A DNA stretch of 49,147 bases from Candidatus Kuenenia stuttgartensis (GCA_945906725.1 CAMDRI010000018.1:1-49147); one strand, 5' to 3'. Positions 8,082 to 19,328 are shown, counted from the first letter of the stretch. The notes: generated by a model from the letters alone, not told the origin. Numbers and translations are program-made.

Positions 8082-10520
8082 ATGCAGCGGTTCGGGCGAG
8101 CGATGCTGATTCGAAGCAGCGTTGTTCTGATGTTGCTGGCGGTCACCTCGCTGGTTGATGGCGGTGAGCGACTCATCCTTGCGGACCGAACCGAGCAGGC
8201 CGCCGAGGTTCTTCCCGGCACCGCACCGCTCACGATTCTGCAACCAGCGGATGAAATCATGGTGGAGGGAATTCAACGCTTCTGCCTGCGTGAACTGGCT
8301 GCTTCTCGGAAGAGACGCGCGGCGAGTTGGGATCAGGACCGTTCCGACAGCAAGGTTGTCACGGGTCGTGTTGAGGCCAGCCGAGAACGCTTGTGTGCCT
8401 TGATTGGCGCGGTCGATCCCCGCGTAACGGCTGATCCGAAGCAGCTTCACCGCTTTGAGCTGATCGCCTCGCTGGATCGGTCGTCGATCGTGGCACGGAC
8501 GAAACAGGTCACGGTCCATGCCGTCCGTTGGCCCGTGCTGGAGGGTGTGACTGCCGAAGGACTCTTGCTGGTGCCCGAGACCCAGCGAGCCGGCGTCGTG
8601 GCGCTACCGGATGCGGATTGGACTCCGGAGATGTTTTGCGGTGTCAGCAATGGTTTGCCTGATTCAGTGCAGTTCGTGCGGCACCTGGCGGCAGCCGGTT
8701 GCCTGGTCGTCATCCCGACCTTGATTAGCCGGAGCGACGAGTTCTCGGGCAGTCCGCATGTCGCCTGGACCAATCAGCCGCATCGCGAGTTCATCTACCG
8801 GCAGGCCTTTGAAGTGGGTCGCCACGTGATCGGCTACGAAGTTCAGAAAGTGCTCGCCGCCGTCGATTTGCTGGCGCAACACGCGCAGCGGCAAGTCGGG
8901 AATTCAAAGCCGTCAGTGTTCCCAATCGGAGTGGCTGGTGTCGGCGAAGGAGGACTCTTGGCGCTGTACGCCGCAGCGATTGACTCACGCCTTCAAGCGA
9001 GTTTGGTCTGCGGATACTTCCAGGAGCGTGAAGGACTCTGGAGGGAACCAATCGATCGAAACGTGTGGGGTCTGTTGACCGAGTTCGGTGATGCGGAACT
9101 GGCCGGTCTGATTGCGCCGCGGCGACTGGTCATCGAAGCCAGCGGCGCGGTCGAAGTCTCTGGGCCGCCTGTCGTTCGCGACGGACGCCGAGCGAGCGCG
9201 GCACCGGGTCGAATCCTCAACAATCGGCTCGCTTCGGTTCGCGCCGAGTTTGATCGAGCGACGGCGATGTCTCGACCACTCGGCAAAGAGCAGGAGCTTG
9301 TGCTTGCCGTCAGTGGTCCAAATGGAGACGGTCCGGCCGGATCGGATGCGGCGCTGCGGGCCTTCGCCGCTGGATTGGGACTCGACCAGGGATTCGACGA
9401 GAAACCGGCAGGTTGGCAACGAGATGCTTCGCGCCCCATCGAACTCACCCTCGCTTTTCAAGATGCGGCCGCTCGTCAGAAACGGCAATTCGACGAGTTG
9501 CAAATACATGCGCAGAGCCTCCTTCGCCGGAGTCCTCAAGTGCGCGATGCGAATTGGCTGCGGAATCCAACCTCGGCGGACGACTGGAAGCAAAAGCGAG
9601 AGTCACTCCGCGACACGGTGCATGACGAGTTGATCGGCCGCTTGCCACGACAACGACTTCCGCACAATGCGCGCACGCGGCGGATTCTCGATACGGATCA
9701 GTATGCCGGATACGAAGTCGTGCTGGATGTCGTGGACGACGTGATCGCATCCGGAATGTTGCTGCTGCCGAAGAACTTGGCGGCCGGTGAGAAGCGTCCA
9801 CTGGTCGTGTGCCAACACGGACTCGAAGGGACGGCAATGGACACGATTTCGCGCGACCCCAAAGCCTTCGGATATTACAAAGCCTTCAGCGAAGAACTCG
9901 TGAAGCGTGGCTTTCTGGTCTACGCACCGCAGAATCCCTATCGGGGAGGAGATCGCTTTCGTGAGATCCAGCGGATGTCGAATCCACTGCGGCGATCGCT
10001 GTTTAGTTACATCATTGCTCAGCACGAGCAAACGCTGGACTGGCTCGCGACGCTGCCAAACGTGGACCCGAACCGGATCGCTTTTTACGGCTTGTCCTAC
10101 GGAGGCAAGACGGCCATGCGCGTTCCGCCGCTGGTCGATCGATATTGCCTGTCGATCTGCTCCGGAGACTTCACCGACTGGGTGCGAACGATCGCCTCCA
10201 ACGAAGAACGCTGCAGCTATCTTTTCACCAGCGAGTATGAGATTCCCGAGTGGAACATGGCGCATGCGGCGAGCTACGCGGAACTGGCGATGCTGATGGC
10301 TCCGCGACCATTCATGGTCGAAGCGGGACATCGCGACGGAGGCCAACCGACGGAATGGGTCGCCGGCGAATTCGGCAAGGTCCGCCGCCACTACGACCAA
10401 TTGGAAATCGGCGACCGGACTGAAATCGAGTTCTTCGACGGCCCGCACACGATTCACGGCCAGAATACGTTTCGCTTCCTGCATCGGCATCTGAACTGGC
10501 CAGCGAACCGATCGGATTGA
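8082..10520 (+). CDS. Tandem alpha/beta hydrolase (dienelactone-hydrolase/acetyl-xylan-esterase type)
   Basis: The gene encodes 812 residues from ATG 8082. ATG 8028 and ATG 8103 are alternatives; none has a good Shine-Dalgarno, and 8082 gives the most usual signal peptide (basic MQRFGR, then VVLMLLAVTSL). There are two hydrolase-like halves. In the first (about 130-390) the nucleophile elbow reads GVGEGG with Glu at about 289 where Ser is expected, so it is probably inactive. The second (about 540-812) has GLSYGG with Ser at about 672 and a late FDGPHTIHG carrying the likely catalytic His. The organisation matches planctomycete hydrolases related to acetyl xylan esterase and dienelactone hydrolase. 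Likely role: extracytoplasmic ester cleavage on a carbohydrate. Confidence in the fold is high and in the substrate low. Confidence 0.85.
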   Translation: MQRFGRAMLIRSSVVLMLLAVTSLVDGGERLILADRTEQAAEVLPGTAPLTILQPADEIMVEGIQRFCLRELAASRKRRAASWDQDRSDSKVVTGRVEASRERLCALIGAVDPRVTADPKQLHRFELIASLDRSSIVARTKQVTVHAVRWPVLEGVTAEGLLLVPETQRAGVVALPDADWTPEMFCGVSNGLPDSVQFVRHLAAAGCLVVIPTLISRSDEFSGSPHVAWTNQPHREFIYRQAFEVGRHVIGYEVQKVLAAVDLLAQHAQRQVGNSKPSVFPIGVAGVGEGGLLALYAAAIDSRLQASLVCGYFQEREGLWREPIDRNVWGLLTEFGDAELAGLIAPRRLVIEASGAVEVSGPPVVRDGRRASAAPGRILNNRLASVRAEFDRATAMSRPLGKEQELVLAVSGPNGDGPAGSDAALRAFAAGLGLDQGFDEKPAGWQRDASRPIELTLAFQDAAARQKRQFDELQIHAQSLLRRSPQVRDANWLRNPTSADDWKQKRESLRDTVHDELIGRLPRQRLPHNARTRRILDTDQYAGYEVVLDVVDDVIASGMLLLPKNLAAGEKRPLVVCQHGLEGTAMDTISRDPKAFGYYKAFSEELVKRGFLVYAPQNPYRGGDRFREIQRMSNPLRRSLFSYIIAQHEQTLDWLATLPNVDPNRIAFYGLSYGGKTAMRVPPLVDRYCLSICSGDFTDWVRTIASNEERCSYLFTSEYEIPEWNMAHAASYAELAMLMAPRPFMVEAGHRDGGQPTEWVAGEFGKVRRHYDQLEIGDRTEIEFFDGPHTIHGQNTFRFLHRHLNWPANRSD

Positions 10521-10856
10521 CTCGACCTACGGTGGAGAGCAAACGATCTCGGCGACGAATTCGCCTCGCTCCAACGCGCCGAGAATTCCAGCAACTTCGA
10601 GAAAGTAAGGAATTGGAGGCTCCCTGTAGCGTTCACTCTGCCAGCACTTTGATCCAGATTGGCTCGGTCCCGGAGTCCTCCGCCAAGGGCGCGGACTGGA
10701 ACCAAACACGCGACCTGATTCAACAGCTCAACCATGAAATGCAGCGAATGATTGACTTCATTCCGGACATTCGCAGGCGGGCGTGAATCGAAGCGGAACT
10801 CCGCAGTTCGATCTGGTCGCTGCCGGCTCACTCGCGCTGGAACCAGCCGCCGGGAT
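10521..10856. other. Intergenic region between convergent genes
   Basis: This 336-base gap lies between the tandem hydrolase (plus) and the cluster 1 esterase (minus). A plus-strand ORF at 10517-10786 has a protein-like tail (DLIQQLNHEMQRMIDFI) but no plausible start or ribosome binding site, so it may be a gene remnant. A hairpin at 10787-10812 (ATCGAA and GCGG pairing with CCGC and TTCGAT, with a 2-base bulge) could end transcription but has no T-run. Nothing else is visible. Confidence 0.4.
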
Positions 10857-12902
10857 TCATTCAGGCGATGATCTCGTCAGTCGACTGGACGGATTGGCCC
10901 AGGCTTCGTCAAAGAATCCAGATGTGACCACTGTTTCTGCGACGATCGGCGCGGGGACGTTCTGGGGATTGTCGCCCACTTTCACGATCGCCCAATCACC
11001 CAAGCGTGGGAAGACCATGTAGCTGAAGCGCAGTTCCGAGTCGTGATAAGTGTGTCCGCTGTTGAGGACGACGTAGCGGCCGGCGGCATCGGGCAGGGGA
11101 TTGGGGTAGATCAGTTGCACTCCGTGATCGGCCGCAGGGTGCCGATCTTTGCCGAGTTGGAGCGAGTCGCGGGTCCACTGGATCGGGAGTTGAGGCAAGA
11201 CCTTGCTGATCCAGTGATTGCTTCCCGGATCGCCGAAGAGAATCAGATTCGCGCGGCGCACGTCCTCCTGAGTTACCTCGGTGTCGTCTTTGATCGGCAG
11301 GTCGCCGCGGTAGTGACGCCGCCATTCATCGGCGAAGCGCTTCAGATTGGCGTCCGCCCAAGCACCAATTGTCGGGTTCCAAGCCTGACGCGTGCCGCGG
11401 ACGCACAGGAACGGACGCGCGAAGGCGTCATCTAGTGGGCCCTGAAGTCCCGGTCGTTTGCCGGTCAGAGTCACCAAATCGACGATGCCCTGGCATCTCC
11501 ATTTTCCGTTGTGTCGCTCGATGACGCTCGGGCGAGGGGTTCCGAATGATTGCGCGGGCAGGTCAACCTTCGTTCCGCCAACGGTTACGGATGCGGTACG
11601 AGCTTGGATCGCCGGGGGATGAATTGCGAAGCGGGTGATGTTCCGCGGTTCAGCCACCGTGATCGAACCATCGGCGGCGATGCGGGCCTCGATCTCCGCA
11701 CGCTGGTAGTGCGTCTCAAGACCGAGCACTTCGAGCCAATCGCAGCGGCTGAACTTGAGCGTCCAAGTGACGAAGCGGATGTGTTTGCGGAACGGGTCGC
11801 GCCCTTTGGCCGCGTGCTCCCCCAAAAGACGGAGTTGTTCTTGCATCACTTTGGCGGTGACGCCGTGCCCCGCGCCGACATCGACGAGGCCCACAAAGGG
11901 GATGCCTTCCTTCGCGAACGCCTTCTCGATGAGCAGGTGCGACTCAAAATAAGGGTCTTGGTCACCCATGACCGCGACCACGGGCACCATCCCGGCGTTG
12001 GCGGTGTAGTCGATGGCGTCCACCAGATGGAGCATAGTCTTCTGCCACGGGCTCAGCGGATCGAGACGTACGAAATGTTTCCATGGCGAGTTGGCGAACA
12101 CGACGGTGTCCACCGGTCCCGCAGACGGACCCAAAGCCACGAAACGATCCGGTCGCTTCAAGCCGAGCTGCCACGTCCCCACGCCGCCGAGCGAACTGCC
12201 GCGCAGCACAATCCGCGAGCGATCAACTCGATAGTCGCGGCAGACCGCCTCAATGGCTTCGTCCACATCGGTCTCCCCCTCGAAGCGATAGGCATTTTCG
12301 CCGAGCCGCCCCATGGGATGCACTTCAAGGAAGTTGTTTGTGGAAACTGCTGGCCCGGCAGCGTCACCCGCGTCGGCGGCATTGATGAAAATCAATTCGC
12401 CGATGCCTGTCGCCTGGGTACTGCCGTGGAGCACGACATCCAGCCGCATGGGTTGAGCAGGGTCATAGCTCGCGGGGACGACGAGCATGTAAGGCTGCAC
12501 CGATTCATCCACGGTGGAGATAAAGCCGCGCACGCTCCTTCCGAGTCGTTCCGCCCACGGCTGCCGTCCTGCAGCGAGAGCGTCAATTCGCTCGCGCGCC
12601 CGGCGCAGTCCTCTCTGCACCAGTTCGCGACTGTGAGCGTCGGCGATGGGTCCAAAGTCGAGCGCCCAGACAACCCCTTTGACAAAAATCTGGGCGTCGG
12701 CCCAACGATCCGGCTTCACGTTCGGCGCATTCCGCAATGCGGCGAGCCGGTCCTGGAGCGGTTGCAGCTCGGCTAGGAATGCTTTCCGCTCGGCCTCGGA
12801 GAGCGGTTCGGCGGCACGAGCGATGAAAAGTTGTGATGTCAGCACAACGGCGAACAGCGCTGCCGCCTGTCGCAATGCGCGCCGGGAAGTTGGGATCGTC
12901 AA
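10857..12902 (-). CDS. Secreted prolyl-oligopeptidase-like alpha/beta hydrolase
   Basis: The gene encodes 681 residues with a signal peptide (basic N-terminus, then [18 protein letters not shown]). A helical N-terminal segment (about 35-120) precedes an alpha/beta hydrolase domain with VVLHGSTQ near 157 and the nucleophile elbow RGSSLGGVG (Ser about 237). GAGHGVTAK further on holds the probable catalytic His. A beta-rich C-terminal half (about 370-681) includes [19 protein letters not shown]. The fold is that of planctomycete prolyl-oligopeptidase-family or phospholipase/esterase proteins; peptide versus ester specificity cannot be told. It is the last gene of cluster 1: its ATG overlaps the TGA of the preceding DUF1501 gene (ATGA at 12899-12902), so translation is probably coupled. 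Confidence 0.85.
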   Translation of the reverse strand: MTIPTSRRALRQAAALFAVVLTSQLFIARAAEPLSEAERKAFLAELQPLQDRLAALRNAPNVKPDRWADAQIFVKGVVWALDFGPIADAHSRELVQRGLRRARERIDALAAGRQPWAERLGRSVRGFISTVDESVQPYMLVVPASYDPAQPMRLDVVLHGSTQATGIGELIFINAADAGDAAGPAVSTNNFLEVHPMGRLGENAYRFEGETDVDEAIEAVCRDYRVDRSRIVLRGSSLGGVGTWQLGLKRPDRFVALGPSAGPVDTVVFANSPWKHFVRLDPLSPWQKTMLHLVDAIDYTANAGMVPVVAVMGDQDPYFESHLLIEKAFAKEGIPFVGLVDVGAGHGVTAKVMQEQLRLLGEHAAKGRDPFRKHIRFVTWTLKFSRCDWLEVLGLETHYQRAEIEARIAADGSITVAEPRNITRFAIHPPAIQARTASVTVGGTKVDLPAQSFGTPRPSVIERHNGKWRCQGIVDLVTLTGKRPGLQGPLDDAFARPFLCVRGTRQAWNPTIGAWADANLKRFADEWRRHYRGDLPIKDDTEVTQEDVRRANLILFGDPGSNHWISKVLPQLPIQWTRDSLQLGKDRHPAADHGVQLIYPNPLPDAAGRYVVLNSGHTYHDSELRFSYMVFPRLGDWAIVKVGDNPQNVPAPIVAETVVTSGFFDEAWANPSSRLTRSSPE

Positions 12903-14359
12903 GCGATGATCTCGTCGATGGGTTTGCCGTGGTCGATATCGAGACGCTTGCGGCCGGGGACTTCCAGCTTGCGGGAATCGAGGCCGAGTTGCTTCAGAAT
13001 CGTGGCATGAATGTCGGTGACGTAGTGCCGGTGCTCGACGGCGTGGAAACCAATTTCGTCGGTCGCTCCGTGGGCGATTCCCCCTTTGAGTCCGCCGCCG
13101 GCCATCCAGACTGAGAAGCCGTAAGGATGATGATCGCGGCCGTCGGCCCCTTGCGAGGCAGGGGTTCGACCGAACTCGGACGCAAAGATGACGAGTGTCG
13201 AATCGAGCAGGCCGCGCTGTTTGAGATCTTTCAGCAGCCCAGCCACGGGCTTGTCGACGGCTTTGAAATTGGTCTCGTGGTTGTGCTTTAAGCTGCTGTG
13301 AGCGTCCCAGGCTCCGGCACCGCCAGCTCCGTGCTGAACTTGGATGAAACGCACACCGCGCTCGATCAGCCGTCGTGTCGCCAGCATCTGCGATCCGAAA
13401 TCGCGCGTTGCCGGCTCGTTGAGGCCGTACAACTCCTGAATTGCTTGCGTCTCCGTGTTGAAGCCGAGGGCTTCAGGGACCGACGTCTGCATCCGAAAGG
13501 CGAGTTCATACGCCTTGATCCGCGCCAGCAGAGCGGGGTCGTTCGGATATTCAATCGCCTTCAACCGGTTCAGTCGCCCTGCCAATTCGAAGCTGAGTTC
13601 TTGCTCATCGACACCCAGCCCGCTGGCCGGTTTGCCGTAGTCGAGCGGGTTATTGGGATCGATCCGAATCGGCACGGCATCGTGAGCGGGGCCGAGATAA
13701 TGGCCGTCCTTCGCGTTCCAGTATTCGCGGTTCCCCATCGAGATGAATCGGGGCAGGTTGTCGTTGATGGACCCCAGACCGTAATGCACCCACGCGCCGA
13801 GCGTTGGGAATTCGCCATCGAGCATGTGCCGCCCGGAGTGAAACTGCGTCTGAGCGCCGTGGTTATCGTCAGTTGTCCACATCGAACGGACGACCGCAAT
13901 GTCGTCGATGCAGCTTCCCATGTGAGGCACCCAGTCACTCAGTTCGATGCCACTGTCACCGTACTTCCGAAAGCCGACCTGCAATGGATACAGCTTCTGG
14001 CGCAGTTCGACGTTGAAGGCGACTTCACGCCGGTTCAACCGCTCAGGCTTCTGCGTATCGGCATACGGCGTCTCACTGATGGACTTGCCGGCGTACTTGG
14101 TCATCTCCGGTTTCGGATCGAACGACTCCGCGTGCGAAACTCCACCGTTCATAAAGAGCCACACGACACTCTTCGCCTTGGGAGCGAAATGCGGCTGTCC
14201 ATCCGGCGGCTGCCATGCTTCCGGTTCGTTCGCCTTGAGAACCCCGTCTTTCGCGAGCATCGCGCCAAGGGCTAAGCCAGTGAAGCCAAGGCCCATATCC
14301 GCGAAGAACGTGCGACGGTGCATGCTGCGAAAAGAGTCGTCGTGACAAAAAATGGTCAT
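12899..14359 (-). CDS. DUF1501 protein, Tat-exported
   Basis: The gene encodes 486 residues from ATG 14359, supported by AAGGA about 9 bases upstream; GTG 14401, which would overlap the previous stop, is the longer alternative. The N-terminus [20 protein letters not shown] is a twin-arginine-like signal. The DUF1501 signature runs throughout: [17 protein letters not shown], then [10 protein letters not shown] and [10 protein letters not shown], ending [16 protein letters not shown]1501 proteins are related to the sulfatase/alkaline phosphatase superfamily. Their biochemical role is unproven, but they almost always neighbour DUF1549/DUF1553 cytochrome-like proteins, as here (38 bases from the previous stop). 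Extracytoplasmic. Confidence 0.92.
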   Translation of the reverse strand: MTIFCHDDSFRSMHRRTFFADMGLGFTGLALGAMLAKDGVLKANEPEAWQPPDGQPHFAPKAKSVVWLFMNGGVSHAESFDPKPEMTKYAGKSISETPYADTQKPERLNRREVAFNVELRQKLYPLQVGFRKYGDSGIELSDWVPHMGSCIDDIAVVRSMWTTDDNHGAQTQFHSGRHMLDGEFPTLGAWVHYGLGSINDNLPRFISMGNREYWNAKDGHYLGPAHDAVPIRIDPNNPLDYGKPASGLGVDEQELSFELAGRLNRLKAIEYPNDPALLARIKAYELAFRMQTSVPEALGFNTETQAIQELYGLNEPATRDFGSQMLATRRLIERGVRFIQVQHGAGGAGAWDAHSSLKHNHETNFKAVDKPVAGLLKDLKQRGLLDSTLVIFASEFGRTPASQGADGRDHHPYGFSVWMAGGGLKGGIAHGATDEIGFHAVEHRHYVTDIHATILKQLGLDSRKLEVPGRKRLDIDHGKPIDEIIA

Positions 14360-14397
14360 GGCAGCGTTCCTTCGGTCAGCGCTTTTGTCGGCAGCAC

Positions 14398-17300
14398 TCA
14401 CCGAATCGTGATGAAATCGTTGTGATTGAGCAGTGTTTGAATCAGGATCGTCCGCGCGAAAGCTTCCGGATTCGGACGTTTCTTCACTTGTGCTAATTCG
14501 GTCATGCGTTTCAGAAGTTCCGCCATTGTGGCTTGTTCGCCGGAGGTTGGTTCGACGGACAGGACTGTCACGAACGCGAAACGCATGAACTCGGCGTCGG
14601 ATGCGTTTGGGCGCGCGGCGGCAATGCGTTGTGCGATCTTGCCAGCCATCGCCGTCGCGAGCGGACTGTTCTCCAGAGCGAGCGCTTGCTGCGGGACGAT
14701 GCTTTCGGCTCGGCGATAACAGTCGAGCACGTTCGCGTCGTCGAAGGTCGAAAGAAACTTCTGATGATCGTTGTGCGAATGCACAAAGTAGAGACTGCGG
14801 CGGCGCGAGACTTCGTCGTTGATCGCGATCGACGGGCCACCCAGCGACACATCGAGTTCACCGGCCAGTGACAGCAGACTGTCGCGCACGATCTGGGCTT
14901 CCATGCGAACGGGATTCATCCGCCAGTAGAGTCGATTATCGGGATCGGCGATGTTGGATGGGCACTCCTGCTCGTCCGCATTCGATTGGGCAGTTGCTGA
15001 ATCAGGACGGGCAAGAGTGCCCATCTTACTCGATGACGACAGCCGATAAGCCTGCGACATCACGATCAGCCGATGGATGTGCTTCATGCTCCAGTTGTGT
15101 TCGATCAGTTCGACGGCCAGCCAATCAAGCAGTTCGGGGTGCGTCGGTGGCGTTCCTTTGCGTCCGAAGTCGAACACGGTCGGCACGAGCGGCCGCCCCA
15201 TGTGCCGCATCCAGATGTGATTGACCGCGACGCGGGCCGGCAGCGGTTGGCTCGGGTGGGTGAGCCACTTCGCAAACGCGGATCGTCGCCCGGTGCTGCT
15301 GGCGGGGAACGGCTTACCGGCGTTGCGATTCTGGTAGTCCTCTTGTGTTTTCTTCGCGCCGGGCAGCGGTGTGTAGGCCTCGCTGGGTATGTCGATCGCT
15401 TTTTGTGCCGTCTCCAGTGCGGTCTTTGCGGCGGCGAGTTTCTTTTCGGCTTCGGCCTTTTTGTCGGCAGCCGTTTGCAACAGCGCGAGTTCTTCGCGGA
15501 TAAAGTCTTCGTCCGCGCGTGCCGCTGCGACGATTCGTTCTGATTTTGAGGCTACGAGCGCGAGTTCCTTGGCGGTGTCTGGCACCTTGACAACATGCCC
15601 CACGAGCGCCGCCGCTCTCGCTTCGATCGAAGCACGCTGAACTTCCGCGGTCTTCAACGCTTTCTCGGCGATCGTCACCGCAAGCCGCGCTTGCTCGATC
15701 GGTAGCGGTCCCGTCGGAGCAGCCGTCGCCGCGGGCTTCGCTTTCGGAGCGTCCGCATCGACGAGTTTCACTTCCGCCAGAAGTGGCCGAAGTTCAAACG
15801 AAACGAACTCGGCCTTCGCGTCGTAAGTGATCAATTCCAGAAACCCGCGCTGCCGCTCCAGAGTTGTCGGCAAGCGGAATGCGATCGAGTGTTCGCCGTC
15901 GACCAGCATGTTGAGCAACGTCCCTCGGACTCGCAGCACGATCTCGTGCGTTTGGTTGAGCTCGACTTTGCGAGCCTGTTGCGCGGTCGGCGGATAGACG
16001 TAGTTGCCACCTTCCTTGAACGCGATCTGTGATCTTGGCCCGCTCGCAACGGCGCTGACATACGCAAGCAACTCATTCCCCGACGCGGTGACGTCGCACG
16101 AGATGCCGACCGATTTCCACATGTCGCCGCCGGTCGGGATGTATTTGAGTCGGGCTTCAAAATCCGCAGGAGGCATCTGCTTCAATCGCACGGCACCCCG
16201 GATCGCACCGGCCTGCGATTGAATGAGCCGCCCGTTCTCGTAGCTCCACTTGCCGGTGAGTTGTTCCCACACGTCGGGTTTCTCGGCCGAGAAATCGTCT
16301 CGCACGAGAACATCGACCGGTGTACTGGCTGGCTTCGCGTCGTCTTTCGCGGGCGTTTCAGGCTTCAAGGCTGCCGTTTTCGCGGCCAATTCTTTTGAGG
16401 CGGCCTCGGATTCGACGAGTTTCTTCTTTGCCGCTTCAACGGCCGAGCGCGCAGTTGCGACCTGTTGCTCAGCCGATTGACGGTGCGTGTTGATGACAAA
16501 CTCGCGCAGGCCAGGATGCGTCGCTTCGGGCGGGAGCGTGATCGGTTCGATCGCCAGCTTGAGTTCGTCGAACGTCAAAAACGCGGGCACCGCCGGCTCC
16601 ATGACGCGGCTCTTGTCCGGGTTGCGGTCGTCGCCGCGAACATGCAGGTGCGTCGGCACGTCGAGATGTGCGTCGAACGCGCGGGGGATGCCGTCCTTTT
16701 CGAAGTCGAGTTGGCTGGGGACCATTTCCATGCGAATCTGATACGGCTCGAAGATCGCTCGCAGTTGATAATACTCAGCCTGCGCGAACGGGTCGTACTT
16801 GTGGTCGTGGCACTTCGCGCAATTGAAGGTCAGTCCGAGCATTCCCTTCGCGGTGTGCTCGATGGTCTCGTCCAGCCATGCGGTTCGATTGAAGATGAAA
16901 TACTGCCGAGCCAGATACCCGGTTGCGCGCAGCCGGTCGAGGTCGTTGGGATACATCTCATCCGCCGCGAGCATCTCGCGCAGCATCTGGTCGTAACCTT
17001 TGTCCGAGTTGAGTGACTCAACAATCCAGTCCCGCCAATGCCAGATGTGTTTCTGGGAGTTGCGGACCTCGGCACCCAGTCCCCACCAATCGCTGTAACG
17101 CCAGACATCCATCCAATGCCGGCCCCAACGCTGTCCGTACTGCGGACTTTCGAGCAACCGTGTGACGACGTTGTCATGAGCATCGGGCGATTGGTCGGCC
17201 ACGAACGCATTGAGCTCTTCGGGTGTCGGTGGCAGGCCAATCAGGTCAATCGACACGCGCCGCAACCAGACTCGCCGATCGGCTTCCGACTGTGGTGTGA

Positions 17301-17841
17301 TCCCACGCTGGCGATGCTCGCGAGCGATGAAAGCGTCGATCGAATTGCGTTGCCACCGAACTTGCTCGGCTGATGGCTGCTCAACCAGCGGGACTGCGGG
17401 CCTCACAGGGGTCTTGAAGGCCCAGTGATCGCGAGGATGTCGTTCCGGTTGCTCGTCCGCCGGAGCTTCCGCCTTCTGTGCGATCCAGTGACGCAACGCT
17501 TCGATCTGCTCGGGCTTCAGCGGTTCACCTTCCGGCGGCATCCGTTCGGACTCTGCGGTCGCCGAGATGCGTTTCAGCAACAAACTCGCAGCCGAATCAC
17601 CCGGCTTGATCACCGCACCCGAATCGCCCCCTTTGATCGCCAGGGCTGCCGTGTCCAGACGCAGTCCAGCTTCCTGCTTGAGAGCTCCGTGGCACGCCAC
17701 GCAGCGGGCGGTGAGCACAGTTTTGATCTGCTTCAGATAGTCAACGCGATCTTCCGCCAGAAGCGAAGACGAACACGAGACGAGCCAAATGCCGAGCACA
17801 ACTGGAAAATGATGTCGTGTGTTCATCAGCAAGCGAACCAT
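14398..17841 (-). CDS. Cytochrome c-DUF1549-DUF1553 protein (PSCyt1/PSCyt2/PSD1) with inserted jelly-roll domain
   Basis: The gene encodes 1147 residues from ATG 17841 (ATG 17826, five residues in, is equally possible; neither has a clear ribosome binding site). A signal peptide leads into a planctomycete cytochrome domain with CVACH at 47-51 and an MPPEGEPL segment at 101-108 that may give the axial Met. DUF1549 spans about 165-390 and contains a second haem motif, CAKCH (341-345). A coiled-coil stretch follows, then a beta-rich region at about 530-720 (from [18 protein letters not shown]) resembling the DUF1080/3-keto-disaccharide hydrolase jelly roll, a second coiled coil and DUF1553 at about 880-1147. 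Probably an envelope redox protein acting on or binding carbohydrate. In DUF1553 the conserved SQAYRLSS...DPDNRLYWR run is split by a palindromic insertion (14956-15026). Its partner DUF1501 follows within 40 bases. Confidence 0.9.
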   Translation of the reverse strand: MVRLLMNTRHHFPVVLGIWLVSCSSSLLAEDRVDYLKQIKTVLTARCVACHGALKQEAGLRLDTAALAIKGGDSGAVIKPGDSAASLLLKRISATAESERMPPEGEPLKPEQIEALRHWIAQKAEAPADEQPERHPRDHWAFKTPVRPAVPLVEQPSAEQVRWQRNSIDAFIAREHRQRGITPQSEADRRVWLRRVSIDLIGLPPTPEELNAFVADQSPDAHDNVVTRLLESPQYGQRWGRHWMDVWRYSDWWGLGAEVRNSQKHIWHWRDWIVESLNSDKGYDQMLREMLAADEMYPNDLDRLRATGYLARQYFIFNRTAWLDETIEHTAKGMLGLTFNCAKCHDHKYDPFAQAEYYQLRAIFEPYQIRMEMVPSQLDFEKDGIPRAFDAHLDVPTHLHVRGDDRNPDKSRVMEPAVPAFLTFDELKLAIEPITLPPEATHPGLREFVINTHRQSAEQQVATARSAVEAAKKKLVESEAASKELAAKTAALKPETPAKDDAKPASTPVDVLVRDDFSAEKPDVWEQLTGKWSYENGRLIQSQAGAIRGAVRLKQMPPADFEARLKYIPTGGDMWKSVGISCDVTASGNELLAYVSAVASGPRSQIAFKEGGNYVYPPTAQQARKVELNQTHEIVLRVRGTLLNMLVDGEHSIAFRLPTTLERQRGFLELITYDAKAEFVSFELRPLLAEVKLVDADAPKAKPAATAAPTGPLPIEQARLAVTIAEKALKTAEVQRASIEARAAALVGHVVKVPDTAKELALVASKSERIVAAARADEDFIREELALLQTAADKKAEAEKKLAAAKTALETAQKAIDIPSEAYTPLPGAKKTQEDYQNRNAGKPFPASSTGRRSAFAKWLTHPSQPLPARVAVNHIWMRHMGRPLVPTVFDFGRKGTPPTHPELLDWLAVELIEHNWSMKHIHRLIVMSQAYRLSSSSKMGTLARPDSATAQSNADEQECPSNIADPDNRLYWRMNPVRMEAQIVRDSLLSLAGELDVSLGGPSIAINDEVSRRRSLYFVHSHNDHQKFLSTFDDANVLDCYRRAESIVPQQALALENSPLATAMAGKIAQRIAAARPNASDAEFMRFAFVTVLSVEPTSGEQATMAELLKRMTELAQVKKRPNPEAFARTILIQTLLNHNDFITIR
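14956..15026. repeat. Palindromic element inserted in frame in DUF1553 gene
   Basis: Arms 14956-14977 and 15005-15026 match as inverted repeats at 19 of 22 positions, with a 27-base spacer. On the coding strand it adds a peptide containing [14 protein letters not shown] and QECPSN between two parts of a motif (SQAYR... and DPDNRLYWR) that is normally nearly continuous in DUF1553. The reading frame is preserved. Confidence 0.85.
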
Positions 17842-17854
17842 GAAAGCATTTCGA

Positions 17855-19306
17855 TCAACCCATTAGTTCCGGGATTGGTTTTCCGTGGTCGACGATAGGG
17901 GTCGGGCGTCCGTTGAAGTCCTTGATCAGCGTGTTGGCTGAGTCAATTCCCAGGTGATGATAAATGGTCGCCAGGAAATCGCCGGGGCCGCAAATGCGTT
18001 CGATCGAATCTTCGCCGCGTTTGTCGGTGCCACCAATGAACTTGCCGTGGTCGATACCACCGCCAGCCCAGATGTTGGAAAACGCTCGTGGCCAATGATC
18101 GCGGCCGGGCTGGATCGTGCCGGCGGGCGCACTCGCGTCGCCACCCCCCGTGCTGGCGGCGTAACTAATCTTGGGAGTCCGTCCGAACTCTCCAGTGACG
18201 ACGACGAGTACGCGCTGGTCGAGACCACGATCGTAGATGTCTTCGATCAACGCAGAGACCGCTTGATCGTAGGCAGCCGAACGGAACTTCATGCCGTCAA
18301 AGACGTGCATGTTGACCGCGTGATCGTCCCAGTTCCCCACTCGACCACAGAGCGGTCCGGCGAGGCTGGTCGTCAGAACTTCGACGCCCGCTTCGACCAA
18401 TCGGCGAGCGAGCAAGAGTTGCTGGCCCCACTGATTGCGACCGTAGCGATCGCGGGTGCGCGGGTCTTCGCGGTTGAGATCGAACGCTTCCTTGGTCTTG
18501 GGATTGGTCAGCAGCGACATTGCGCGAGTTTCAAATTCATCCAGTGCGGCCAGTTCCTTTTGCTGATCGAACGTGCGTTCGAGCGTGTCGAGGTTTTGCC
18601 GCAATGAGGAGCGGCGACCGAGGCGTTTGACCTCATTCGAGTCGGAGAGACCGATATTCGGCACCGAGAACGTCGGCTGATTCGGATCGCCGGAGACAAC
18701 GAACGGTGAGTAGCCATCGCCAAGATACGCCGGTCCGTTGTATTCCAGCGGCGGATTGATGCCGACGTAGGCCGGCAACGAATTCTGACGCGGGCCGCGT
18801 TGCGAGCGAACGTAGTTGGTCACCGACATCCAGTCGGGTAGACGTGGCTTTGGTTTGTCGCGCGTGTCGGGATCGCCGGAGAGCAACTGCATCGAGCCTG
18901 CCGGATGTCCGCCCGCGTTCTGTCGCATCGATCGCAGTACCGTGAACTTGTCCGCGATAGCGGCTTGTCGCGGCATGATCTCGCAAAAGTTGAGGCCCGG
19001 CACTTTCGTGGGGATGGTCTCGAACGGACCACTGTATTCGCTGCCGGAATTTGGCTTGGGGTCGTATGTTTCAAGATGCGAACAACCACCGGGTTGCCAG
19101 ACCATGATCACCGCGTTCTTCTCGCGACTGACGGACGTTCCCTCGCTGGCTTGCAGCGCGTTCTGAGCCTGCAAGCGGAGGATGCCCGGCAAGCTGAGCG
19201 TGGCGAAACCCGCCAACCCGGTTTGCAGAAATCCACGGCGACCCGAGCAGATGCTGTCGGGACCAGGACAGAAGACTGGGGCATGATTGCTGTGATGGTG
19301 GGTCAT
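17855..19306 (-). CDS. DUF1501 protein, Tat-exported
   Basis: The gene encodes 483 residues from ATG 19306 (MTHHHSNHAP); the longer frame from 19375 runs back into a palindromic element and is rejected. SGRRGFLQTGLAGFATLSLPG is close to a twin-arginine signal, though the N-terminal leader before it is long. DUF1501 hallmarks: MVWQPGGCSHLETYDPKP, a central NWDDH, then TGEFGRTP, GRDHWPRAFS and the C-terminal PIVDHGKPIPELMG. It differs from the other two DUF1501 copies by an insertion rich in Gly/Ala (SYAASTGGGDASAPAG) between the last two motifs. It lies between the PPC gene and the large cytochrome fusion with 13 bases to the latter, so one operon is likely. Confidence 0.92.
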   Translation of the reverse strand: MTHHHSNHAPVFCPGPDSICSGRRGFLQTGLAGFATLSLPGILRLQAQNALQASEGTSVSREKNAVIMVWQPGGCSHLETYDPKPNSGSEYSGPFETIPTKVPGLNFCEIMPRQAAIADKFTVLRSMRQNAGGHPAGSMQLLSGDPDTRDKPKPRLPDWMSVTNYVRSQRGPRQNSLPAYVGINPPLEYNGPAYLGDGYSPFVVSGDPNQPTFSVPNIGLSDSNEVKRLGRRSSLRQNLDTLERTFDQQKELAALDEFETRAMSLLTNPKTKEAFDLNREDPRTRDRYGRNQWGQQLLLARRLVEAGVEVLTTSLAGPLCGRVGNWDDHAVNMHVFDGMKFRSAAYDQAVSALIEDIYDRGLDQRVLVVVTGEFGRTPKISYAASTGGGDASAPAGTIQPGRDHWPRAFSNIWAGGGIDHGKFIGGTDKRGEDSIERICGPGDFLATIYHHLGIDSANTLIKDFNGRPTPIVDHGKPIPELMG

Positions 19307-19328
19307 GATTTGGCTCGTGCATTGTGAC

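Noticed and set aside
10517..10786. 89-codon plus-strand ORF after the tandem hydrolase
   Set aside because: TTG start inside the previous stop region, no ribosome binding site, and mostly non-protein-like composition. Only the tail looks protein-like; noted as a possible remnant.
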